Of a DNA stretch of 35,387 nt, positions 16,179 to 23,212 are shown in pieces. The first letter of the stretch is position 1; each line of letters starts with the position of its first letter. Source of the stretch: DASPUH01 sp964518505. GTDB taxonomy: Bacteria > Chloroflexota > Limnocylindria > Limnocylindrales > CSP1-4. The notes under the pieces were generated by a model. It made no database searches. It saw only the letters and a program-made list of their open reading frames with translations, and was not told the DNA's origin. Both the position numbers and the translations under genes were made by a program. The stretch covers positions 1 through 35,387 of the forward strand of contig CAZFGT010000026.1 of the NCBI GenBank assembly GCA_964518505.1, written 5' to 3'.

Positions 16179-16205
16179 ATGTACGCGCCCGTGGTCCGCA
16201 CGTGA
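16179..16205 (+). CDS. Possible 8-residue leader ORF coupled to fabD
   Basis: A tiny frame encoding MYAPVVRT begins 7 nt after the predicted -10. Its TGA overlaps the GTG of fabD (GTGA). It could load ribosomes on a leaderless message and pass them to fabD, which lacks a clear Shine-Dalgarno sequence. The evidence is positional only and could be chance. Confidence 0.3.
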   Translation: MYAPVVRT

Positions 16206-17191
16206 GCGGCGTGGCCTTCGTCTTCCCGGGGCAGGGCTCGCAGAGCGTGGGCATGGCGCGTCGCGTGGCCGAAGCCTGCCCGTCCGCGGCGCAGGCCTTC
16301 GCGACCGCCGACGCCACCCTCGCCGAACCACTGACCCGCCTGGCCTGGGACGGCCCGGCCGACGAACTGGACCTCACCGTGAACGCCCAGCCGGCGCTGC
16401 TGGCGGCCTCGATCGCCTTCCTGCGGGCCCTTGAGACGGCCCGTGCGGAGGCCGGCGTGCCACCCCTGGTGCCGGCCTTCCTTGCCGGCCATTCGATGGG
16501 CCAGTACTCGGCGCTCGTGGCGGCCGGGGTCATCGACCTCGAGGAGGGGCTAGAGCTGGTCCGCGAGCGCGGGCGCCAGATGCAGGCCGCCGGCGGCGAC
16601 GGCGCGATGGCCGCCATCATCGGCCTCGACGACGGGCGGCTCCCCGAGCTCGTCAAGGCCGGCCAGGCCCACGGCGTCTTCGGCGTGGCCAATCGCAACT
16701 CGCCTGGCCAGGTGGTCGTCAGCGGCCAGCGCCCGGCCGTGGAGGCGGCGGTCGAGGCGGCGCGCGGACTCGGCGCGCGGCGGGCCATCCTGCTGCCCGT
16801 CAGCGTGGCCGCCCACAGCCCGCTCATGGCGCCGGCCGCCGCCGCGATGCGGCTCGCCCTCGCGCCGGTCCCCTTCGCCGACCCGCGCGCGCCGCTGCTG
16901 GCCAACGCGGATGCCCGCCCCCTGACCAGCGGCGAGGCCTGCCGCAGCGAGCTCGTCGAGCACCTCACGACCGGCGTCGACTGGGTCGCCGCGGTGAGCG
17001 CGATGCGCGCGGCCGGGGTGACCACCTTCATCGAGGTCGGCCCCGGCAAGGTCCTGACCGGCCTCATCCGCCGCATCGCCCCCGAGGCTGCGACCATCGC
17101 CCTCGACGACCCCGCCGCGCCCCAGGGCCTCGCGCCCGAGGCGCTGACCCCCGATCCGAGCACCGCCATCCTCGCCCAGCCGACCACCTAG
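16202..17191 (+). CDS. fabD: Malonyl-CoA:ACP transacylase
   Basis: FabD loads malonyl groups from CoA onto acyl carrier protein, which supplies the extender unit for fatty-acid synthesis. At 329 aa it is of normal length. It begins with VAFVFPGQGSQSVGM and has the nucleophile S98 in GHSMGQYSAL and the catalytic histidine H205 in VAAHSPLM. The GTG at 16202 was chosen because the conserved sequence begins only four residues later. It is followed 14 bp downstream by fabF with a good AGGAG. No acpP, fabH or fabG gene is found in this cluster. Confidence 0.94.
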   Translation: MSGVAFVFPGQGSQSVGMARRVAEACPSAAQAFATADATLAEPLTRLAWDGPADELDLTVNAQPALLAASIAFLRALETARAEAGVPPLVPAFLAGHSMGQYSALVAAGVIDLEEGLELVRERGRQMQAAGGDGAMAAIIGLDDGRLPELVKAGQAHGVFGVANRNSPGQVVVSGQRPAVEAAVEAARGLGARRAILLPVSVAAHSPLMAPAAAAMRLALAPVPFADPRAPLLANADARPLTSGEACRSELVEHLTTGVDWVAAVSAMRAAGVTTFIEVGPGKVLTGLIRRIAPEAATIALDDPAAPQGLAPEALTPDPSTAILAQPTT

Positions 17192-17205
17192 GAGACCGCC
17201 CGCCC

Positions 17206-18471
17206 ATGCGTCGACCCGACTTCTCCCGCCGCGTGGCCGTCACCGGCCTCGGCATCATCAGCCCGGTCGGTCAGGACATCCCGACCGCCTGGCACAACCT
17301 CGTCGAAGGGCACAGCGGCCTGCGCCGCATCACCTACTGGGACCCCTCCAAGCTGGAGTGCCAGGCCGCCGGCGAGGTCCACGACTTCGATGCCAACGCC
17401 TGGATGGATTTCAAGGCCGTGCGCCGCACCGACAAGAACGTCGTCTTCGGCGTCGCCGCCGCCAAGCAGGCCGTGGCCGACGCCGGGTTGCCCATCACGC
17501 CCCAGAACAGCGAGGACGTGGGCGTGGTCTTCGGCTCGGGCGTCGGCGGCCCCGGTCTCATGATGGAGGCCATCCAGACGTGGGAGAAGAAGGGCCCCCG
17601 CCTGGTCAGCCCGTTCTTCATCGCCAACATGCTGCCCGACACCGCGTCGGGCCAGATCGCCATCGAGACGGGTGCCCGCGGCGCCAACATGTGCATCGTC
17701 ACGGCCTGCTCGACCGGCACCCACAACATCGGCGAGGCGGCGGAGGGCATCCGGCGGGGCGACTTCGTGGCCGCCATCTGCGGCTCGACGGAGACGCCCC
17801 TCTTCGAGGTCGGCTACATCGGCTTCTCCAACATGCGCGGCATGGGCACGCCGCGCGAGGGCGAGCCGCTGGAGACGATCTCGCGGCCGTTCGATCGCAC
17901 CCGCGACGGGTTCGTCCTCGGCGAGGGCGCCGGGGCGATGGTCGTGGAGGACCTCGAGCACGCCAAGGCGCGCGGAGCCCGCATCTACGCCGAGGTGGTG
18001 GGCTTCGGCTCGGCCGCCGACGCGTGGGACCTCATCCAGCCGGTGGAGAAGGGCGACGGGACGCGGCGGGCCATCGAGATGGCCCTGGAGCGCCACGGCG
18101 TGCCGCGCGACGAGATCGACCTCATCAATCCCCATGGGACGTCCACGCCGCTGGGCGACCTGCGCGAGGCGCAGGCCTTCTGGGCCGTCTTCGGCGATCG
18201 CACGCCGGAGATCGCCATCAGCGGCACCAAGTCCATGACCGGCCATCTCATGGGGGCCGCCGGGGCGGTCGAGGGGATCTTCACCGTCCTGTCGGTCTAC
18301 CACCAGTGCGCGCCGGCCACCCTCAACTACCGCGACCCCGACCCGGAGATCAACCTGAACGTCGTCCACGGTTCGTCGCGCTCGATGCCCATCCGCTACG
18401 CCATCAGCGACAACGTGGGCCTCGGCGGCCACAATGGGGCGGTGATCTTCAAGCACTACGACGGCGACTGA
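17206..18471 (+). CDS. fabF: Beta-ketoacyl-ACP synthase II (copy 1)
   Basis: This 421-residue KAS II condenses acyl-ACP with malonyl-ACP during elongation. The Cys-His-His triad is intact: C168 in VTACSTGTHN, H310 in NPHGTSTPLGD and H347 in SMTGHLMGAAG. Other thiolase-fold blocks are RPFDRTRDGFVLGEGAGAMV and NVGLGGHNGAVIF. AGGAG at 17190-17194 lies 11 nt before the ATG. It is followed after 3 bp by a small unknown gene. A second, clearly different FabF lies 1.2 kb downstream, so the two may differ in chain length or substrate. Confidence 0.93.
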   Translation: MRRPDFSRRVAVTGLGIISPVGQDIPTAWHNLVEGHSGLRRITYWDPSKLECQAAGEVHDFDANAWMDFKAVRRTDKNVVFGVAAAKQAVADAGLPITPQNSEDVGVVFGSGVGGPGLMMEAIQTWEKKGPRLVSPFFIANMLPDTASGQIAIETGARGANMCIVTACSTGTHNIGEAAEGIRRGDFVAAICGSTETPLFEVGYIGFSNMRGMGTPREGEPLETISRPFDRTRDGFVLGEGAGAMVVEDLEHAKARGARIYAEVVGFGSAADAWDLIQPVEKGDGTRRAIEMALERHGVPRDEIDLINPHGTSTPLGDLREAQAFWAVFGDRTPEIAISGTKSMTGHLMGAAGAVEGIFTVLSVYHQCAPATLNYRDPDPEINLNVVHGSSRSMPIRYAISDNVGLGGHNGAVIFKHYDGD

Positions 18472-18474
18472 AAG

Positions 18475-18843
18475 ATGGCTGACGCCGGCGCACCGGTCAC
18501 CGTCGCCTACTTCTACCGCGTGCGGTGGGGTGCCCAGGAGGAGTTCCTGGAGCTCTTCGAGCGCAACCACTGGCCGCTGCTCCGGGAGCAGCTGGCGGCC
18601 GGTCGCTTCCTTGACGTCCAGGCCTACGTGCCGCGCTTCCACGGTGATGGCCGGGCGGACTGGACGGTCATGGTGACCATCACCTACCGCGACTGGTCGG
18701 CCATGGAGGCCCACAGCGAAGCGGCCATCGCCGCCCGCCTCTTCCCCGACCAGGCGCGCTATCAGGCGGAGGAGCGCCACCGCTTCGAGCTCTTGGAGGC
18801 CCATTGGGACGTGCCCCTCGAACCACGGGCCCTGCCGCGCTGA
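18475..18843 (+). CDS. Small conserved-looking protein between the two fabF genes (unknown function)
   Basis: This 122-residue soluble protein has no motif I can name with certainty. It contains VTVAYFYRVRWGAQEEFLEL (residues 8-27), an aromatic- and charge-rich FERNHWPLLREQLAAG, a middle strand DWTVMVTITYRDWSAM, and a C-terminal helix. The order of strands and helices would suit a ferredoxin-like or dimeric alpha-beta barrel fold, but this is a guess from pattern. The ATG lies 3 bp after the fabF stop with a weak GAAAG before it, so it is in the fab operon. A role in lipid or quinone chemistry is possible but unsupported. Confidence 0.6.
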   Translation: MADAGAPVTVAYFYRVRWGAQEEFLELFERNHWPLLREQLAAGRFLDVQAYVPRFHGDGRADWTVMVTITYRDWSAMEAHSEAAIAARLFPDQARYQAEERHRFELLEAHWDVPLEPRALPR

Positions 18844-19727
18844 AGCCCGACCCCGTCCTGGGCTTCTACGGGCCGGGGAGCCGCATGTGGCGCATCAACC
18901 GCGAGGCGGTGCTGCTCGGCGCCGGGCCCACGGCCCTCCTGCTGCAGCTGGCGCACCCCCTGGTCGCCGAGGGCGTGGCTGCCCACAGCGACTTCGAGGC
19001 CGACCCGGCGGGCCGCCTGCGCCGCACCCTGCGCACGACGCTCGCCCTGGTCTTCGGTGACGGCCCGGCGGCCGAGGCGGCCGTGCGCCACCTCAACGGG
19101 GTCCACGCCACGGTGCGCGGTGAGGCGGCCGACCCGGACGCCCGCGCGCTCGCGGTACGGTACCGAGCCCTGGACCCAGCGCTCCTGCTGTGGGTCCAGG
19201 CGACGCTCATCTGGACGAGCGTCCAGGCGTACGAGCGATGGGTGGGGCCGCTCGCGCCGCAGGATCGCGAAGCGTTCTGGGGCGAGGCGCGCCAGGTGGG
19301 GGCGCGCCTGGGCATCCCGCTCGACGAGAGTCCCGCCGACTGGCCGGCGTTCGAGGCCTACATGGCCCGCATGCTGGGACCCGCCGGTCCGGTCCGCGTC
19401 ACGGCGGTGGGGCGGCGCCTCGGGCGCCTCGTCGTCCGCGCCCCCCTGCCCTTCCTGCCCGGGCCGCTAGCGACCCTCATGACCCTGCCGGCGGTGGCCC
19501 TGCTGCCGGCGTCGATCCGCGACGGCTACGGACTGGCGTGGGGACCGCGTCGCGCGCGGCTGGCCGCCGGCCTGGACCGCGCGGTCCGCCTGTGGGTCCA
19601 CCTCATGCCGCCGGCGTGGCGGGCCATGCCGCAGGCCAGGGCGGCCGACGCCAGGGCCGCTCGCGGCCGTCGGCCCGCGCAGTACGATCGGGGTCCCCAC
19701 CCCAGGAGTGAAGCCGGCCGTGCCTGA
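18804..19727 (+). CDS. DUF2236 / MpaB-like (rubber-oxygenase-type) protein
   Basis: This protein of about 307 residues has the start typical of DUF2236 proteins: GFYGPGSRMWRINREAVLL, then LLQLAHPLVAEGVAAHSDF, whose histidine is a possible haem ligand. Later come VQATLIWTSVQAYERWVGPL and a helical C-terminus. The family includes fungal MpaB and latex-clearing oxygenases, but most bacterial members have no assigned reaction. The start is uncertain: a TTG at 18804 overlaps the preceding gene by 40 bp, and a CTG at 18840 would give a CTGA overlap. No in-frame ATG or GTG precedes the conserved block. The last 30 residues or so are Arg-rich and run over the next gene's start. Confidence 0.72.
   Translation: MGRAPRTTGPAALKPDPVLGFYGPGSRMWRINREAVLLGAGPTALLLQLAHPLVAEGVAAHSDFEADPAGRLRRTLRTTLALVFGDGPAAEAAVRHLNGVHATVRGEAADPDARALAVRYRALDPALLLWVQATLIWTSVQAYERWVGPLAPQDREAFWGEARQVGARLGIPLDESPADWPAFEAYMARMLGPAGPVRVTAVGRRLGRLVVRAPLPFLPGPLATLMTLPAVALLPASIRDGYGLAWGPRRARLAAGLDRAVRLWVHLMPPAWRAMPQARAADARAARGRRPAQYDRGPHPRSEAGRA
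19704..19708 (+). promoter_or_regulatory. Shine-Dalgarno deciding the second fabF start
   Basis: AGGAG lies 11 nt before the GTG at 19720, the same spacing as before the first fabF. This favours 19720 over the in-frame GTG at 19708. A -10-like TACGAT (19683-19688) lies just upstream and might add an internal promoter. Confidence 0.55.
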
Positions 19728-20988
19728 GCAGGACCTCGCCCGTCGCGCCGTGATCACCGGATTGGGCGCCATCACGCCCATCGGCAACGACCACCCCACG
19801 TTCTGGCGCAACCTGGTCGCGGGCGTGAACGGTGGCGGACCCATCACCAGCTTCGACGCCAGCCGCTACGAGGTCCGCATCGCCGCCGAGGTCAAGGACT
19901 TCGACCCGACCACGGTCATGGACCGCAAGATGGCGCGCCGCATGAGCCGCTTCATCCACCTGGCCATGGCCGCCGGCAAGGAAGCGGTCGCCGACAGCGG
20001 CCTCGACTTCACGACCTGGTCCCCGGAGCAGCGCGACCGCGCGGGCGTCGCCTTCAACACCGGCGGCGGCGGCCTGGAGCAGATCGTGGACGGCACGCAC
20101 ACGGTCGAGCAGCGGGGGCCGCAGTTCGTGAGCCCCTTCGCCATCCCGGCCCTCTCCGGCTCCATGGCCGCCTGCCAGCTGTCCATGGAGTACGGCCTGA
20201 CCGGTCCGGTCATCACCCAGGTCGCGGCCTGCGCCAGCTCGGTCATCGCCTTCCTGGATGGGCTGCGCCTGATCCAGCGCGGTGAGGTCGACGTGATGCT
20301 CGCCGGCGGCTCCGAGGCGCCGTTGCTGCCCATCGGGTTCGCCGCGCTGGGCAACATGGGCGCCCTGTCCAAGCGCAACGACGATCCCACCCATGCCTCG
20401 CGGCCCTTCGATCGCGACCGCGACGGCTTCCTGTTCGGTGAGGGAGCCGGCGCGGTGGTGCTGGAGAGCGCAGCCCACGCGCTGGCGCGTGGCGCGACCA
20501 TCCACGCCGAGGTCATCGGGGCGGCCCTCACCGCCGATGCCTTCCACATCAGCGCCCCGGAACCGACCGGACGGGGCGCGGCACGGGCCATGACGATGGC
20601 CATGCGCGACGCGGGGGTGGCCCCCGACGAGATCGACTACATCGTCGCCCACGGGACGTCGACGCCGCTCAACGACGTGACCGAGACCCGGGCCATCAAG
20701 GCCGCCTTCGGAACGCACGCCTACGGGCGCCCCATCAGCTCACCCAAGTCGATGGTCGGGCACCTGCTCGGCGCGGCAGGCGTCATCAGCGCCCTCACCG
20801 CGCTCGGCGCGATCCGCGAGGGCGTCATCGCGCCGACGGCCAACCTGGAGCATCCAGACCTGCCCGAATGCGACCTGGACTACGTGCCCCTCGTGGCCCG
20901 CCAGCACCGCGTCGACACGGCCATGATCAACGGCTTCGGCTTCGGCGGCCAGAACGCGGTGGCGATCTTCAGGCGCTTCGAGGCCTGA
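19720..20988 (+). CDS. fabF: Beta-ketoacyl-ACP synthase II (copy 2)
   Basis: This 422-residue KAS II has an intact triad: C171 in VAACASSVIAF, H311 in AHGTSTPLND and H348 in SMVGHLLGAAG. RPFDRDRDGFLFGEGAGAVV and GFGFGGQNAVAIF are also typical. It differs from the upstream copy around the active-site cysteine (ACAS versus ACST) and throughout the N-terminal half, so it is not a recent duplicate. It starts 8 bp inside the MpaB-like gene. panC follows after 13 bp, so fatty-acid and pantothenate genes appear to share a transcript. Confidence 0.93.
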   Translation: MPEQDLARRAVITGLGAITPIGNDHPTFWRNLVAGVNGGGPITSFDASRYEVRIAAEVKDFDPTTVMDRKMARRMSRFIHLAMAAGKEAVADSGLDFTTWSPEQRDRAGVAFNTGGGGLEQIVDGTHTVEQRGPQFVSPFAIPALSGSMAACQLSMEYGLTGPVITQVAACASSVIAFLDGLRLIQRGEVDVMLAGGSEAPLLPIGFAALGNMGALSKRNDDPTHASRPFDRDRDGFLFGEGAGAVVLESAAHALARGATIHAEVIGAALTADAFHISAPEPTGRGAARAMTMAMRDAGVAPDEIDYIVAHGTSTPLNDVTETRAIKAAFGTHAYGRPISSPKSMVGHLLGAAGVISALTALGAIREGVIAPTANLEHPDLPECDLDYVPLVARQHRVDTAMINGFGFGGQNAVAIFRRFEA

Positions 20989-21001
20989 CGCCGGCCAACC
21001 C

Positions 21002-21802
21002 ATGCAAGTCGTCCGGACGATCCCCGAGGCCCGCGCCGCGGTCGCCGCGCGGCGGCGGACGCCCGGCGGCATGCTCGGCCTCGTGCCCACGATGGGCGCC
21101 CTGCATGCCGGTCATCGCGCCCTGCTTGAGGCGGCCCGGACCGAATGCGCCACGGTCGTCATGAGCCTCTTCGTCAACCCGGCGCAATTCGGCGAAGGCG
21201 CCGACCTCGCGGCGTATCCCCGCGATGAGCCGCAGGACCTGGCGGCGGCCGAGGCGGCAGGCGTGGACCTCGTCTTCGCCCCCCAGGCCGGCGAGCTGTA
21301 CCCACCGGGGTTCCAGACCTGGATCGAGGCGGAACACCTGGGGTCGATCCTGGAAGGCGTCCACCGCCCGGGGCATTTCCGCGGCGTGGCCACCATCGTC
21401 GTCAAGCTGCTGCACATCGTGGCCCCCGACGTGGCCTACTTCGGCCAGAAGGACGCCCAACAGGTGGCCGTCATCCGGACCGTGCTGCGCGACCTGGACC
21501 TGCCCATCCGCCTGCGTGTCGTGCCGACCGTTCGCGATGCCGACGGCCTGGCCCTCTCGTCCCGCAACGCCCGCCTCTCGCCGGCCGAGCGAGCACAGGC
21601 CCTGGCCCTGCCGCACGCCCTGGCCACCGGCGATCGCGCGGCCGCCCTGGCGGTCCTGCGGGCGGCCGGCCTCGAGCCGGACTACGTGGAGGTCGCCGAC
21701 CTGGAGCCGCGCGTGCTTGCGGCGGCCGTGCGGGTCGGCTCGACACGCCTCATCGATAATGTGACCCTCGATCCGCCGCCACGGGAGACCCAGCCGCGAT
21801 GA
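21002..21802 (+). CDS. panC: Pantothenate synthetase
   Basis: PanC joins pantoate and beta-alanine with ATP in the last step of pantothenate synthesis. The 266-residue protein has the HIGH-like motif PTMGALHAGH at residues 29-38, VNPAQFGEGADLAAYPRD, FGQKDAQQ and a KMSKS-like SSRN segment. It is slightly shorter than the usual 280 residues or so, with a trimmed C-terminal domain, but all catalytic blocks are present. Its stop overlaps the panB start (ATGA). Pantothenate feeds CoA and the 4'-phosphopantetheine of ACP, which fits the neighbouring fab genes. Confidence 0.95.
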   Translation: MQVVRTIPEARAAVAARRRTPGGMLGLVPTMGALHAGHRALLEAARTECATVVMSLFVNPAQFGEGADLAAYPRDEPQDLAAAEAAGVDLVFAPQAGELYPPGFQTWIEAEHLGSILEGVHRPGHFRGVATIVVKLLHIVAPDVAYFGQKDAQQVAVIRTVLRDLDLPIRLRVVPTVRDADGLALSSRNARLSPAERAQALALPHALATGDRAAALAVLRAAGLEPDYVEVADLEPRVLAAAVRVGSTRLIDNVTLDPPPRETQPR

Positions 21803-22716
21803 CGACCACCGCCCGGCCCCGCGCGGACGCCTCGGCCATGAGCGCCGCCCGGGCCATGCACCTGCAGCTCACGGCCTTCAGCGATCTGAAGGCGCGGCGC
21901 GAACCGATCGTCATGGTCACCGCCTACGACGCGCCCAGCGCCCGCCTGGCCGATGAGGCCGGGGTGGACATCATCCTGGTCGGCGATTCGGCCGCCAACA
22001 ACATGCTCGGCTACGACGGCACCACGCCGGTGACGATGGACGAGATGGTCATGCTGACCCGGGCCGCCCGGCGGGGCACCAAGCATGCCTTCCTCGTCGG
22101 CGACCTGCCGTTCGGCTCGTACCAGGTGTCCGACCAGCAGGCCATCGAGAACAGCATCCGGCTGGTCAAGGAGGCCGGCGCCGACGGGGTCAAGCTGGAG
22201 GGGGCCGGCCCGTCGGTGGATCGGGCGCGGGCACTCGCCCAGGCGGGCATCCCCGTCATGGGCCATCTGGGCCTGACGCCCCAGAGCGTGACCATGCTGG
22301 GTGGCTTCAAGGCCCAGGGCCGCACCGCCGCCAAGGCCATGCGGCTCCTTGACGACGCGCTGGCGTTGCAGGCCGCGGGTTGCTTCGCCATCGTGCTCGA
22401 GGCGGTCTCGGCGCCGGCGGCGGAGCACATCAGCCGGCTCCTCAAGGTCCCCACCATCGGCATCGGCTCCGGGGTCGGATGCGACGGCCAGGTGCTGGTC
22501 TGGCACGACCTGCTAGGCCTGACCCAGGGTCAGGCGCCGCGCTTCGTGAAGGCCTATGCCGACCTCGCCGGGACGACGCTCGCCGCCCTGGAGGCCTACG
22601 CGGCCGATGTGCGCAGCCGGGCCTTCCCGGAAGAGCGCCACACCTACGGCCTGCCTGACGAGGAGCTGGCCGCGTTCGAGAAGGCCCTAGAGGCTCGCCC
22701 GAGCGAATCGACCTAG
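21799..22716 (+). CDS. panB: 3-methyl-2-oxobutanoate hydroxymethyltransferase
   Basis: PanB makes ketopantoate from 2-oxoisovalerate, the valine keto acid, using methylenetetrahydrofolate. The 305-residue protein has VTAYDAPSARLADEAGVD, the metal-site DS in LVGDSAANNMLGY, VTMDEMVMLTRAARRG, and GHLGLTPQSV. It links the valine pathway seen elsewhere in the window to CoA synthesis. A tail of about 30 residues precedes the conserved region, so an internal ATG (for example 21838) may be the real start, but the 4-bp overlap with panC favours 21799. It converges on the thioesterase gene, and both stops fall in one CTAG. Confidence 0.95.
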   Translation: MTTTARPRADASAMSAARAMHLQLTAFSDLKARREPIVMVTAYDAPSARLADEAGVDIILVGDSAANNMLGYDGTTPVTMDEMVMLTRAARRGTKHAFLVGDLPFGSYQVSDQQAIENSIRLVKEAGADGVKLEGAGPSVDRARALAQAGIPVMGHLGLTPQSVTMLGGFKAQGRTAAKAMRLLDDALALQAAGCFAIVLEAVSAPAAEHISRLLKVPTIGIGSGVGCDGQVLVWHDLLGLTQGQAPRFVKAYADLAGTTLAALEAYAADVRSRAFPEERHTYGLPDEELAAFEKALEARPSEST

Positions 22717-23198
22717 GCGTCCGGCCGAGGCGGGATGGGCCGCCCCTCGTACGCCTCCAGGGCTCGCACCATCTCCCGGTCCAGGCGGGTCGCCCGGCCG
22801 CTGGCGTAGTCGTAGGCGACCTGGATCGTCTCGCCGTCGGCCAGCAGCCGCCCGCCACCGCGCGGCGAGTCGTCCGAGGCGGCGAGCCGGTACTCGAGCG
22901 AGAACGAGGAGTGGCTGACCCACGCGGCGCGGCAGGCCACGATGACGGTCTCCCCGAAGAAGGCCGGCGCGCGGTACTCCACGCGGGCGTGGGCCATGAT
23001 CATGGAGCGATCCGTTTCCGCCAGCGTCTCGAACACGCGGCCCGTCACGGCGCGGTAGTAGCCCGCCCGGGCGAGCTCGAAGTAGGTCAGGTAGACCGCG
23101 TTGTTGACGTGGCCCATGGCGTCCGTGTCGCTGAAACGCACCTCGATGGCGTGCTGGTAGCGGAACTCGCCGTCTGGTGGCTCGTGGCGGGTGCGCAC
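22713..23198 (-). CDS. Acyl-CoA thioesterase (4HBT hotdog fold)
   Basis: This 161-residue protein has the 4-hydroxybenzoyl-CoA thioesterase/YbgC-type signature VRFSDTDAMGHVNNAVYLTY at about residues 19-38, with the catalytic aspartate followed by GHVNN, then FELARAGYY. It should hydrolyse acyl-CoA or acyl-ACP thioesters; chain preference is unknown. The GTG at 23198 is used. It starts 14 bp after the stop of the large lipoprotein gene, so the two may be co-transcribed. The stop codon lies within CCTAGG and overlaps the convergent panB stop. Confidence 0.87.
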   Translation of the reverse strand: MRTRHEPPDGEFRYQHAIEVRFSDTDAMGHVNNAVYLTYFELARAGYYRAVTGRVFETLAETDRSMIMAHARVEYRAPAFFGETVIVACRAAWVSHSSFSLEYRLAASDDSPRGGGRLLADGETIQVAYDYASGRATRLDREMVRALEAYEGRPIPPRPDA

Positions 23199-23212
23199 GC
23201 CCGCATCATCGC

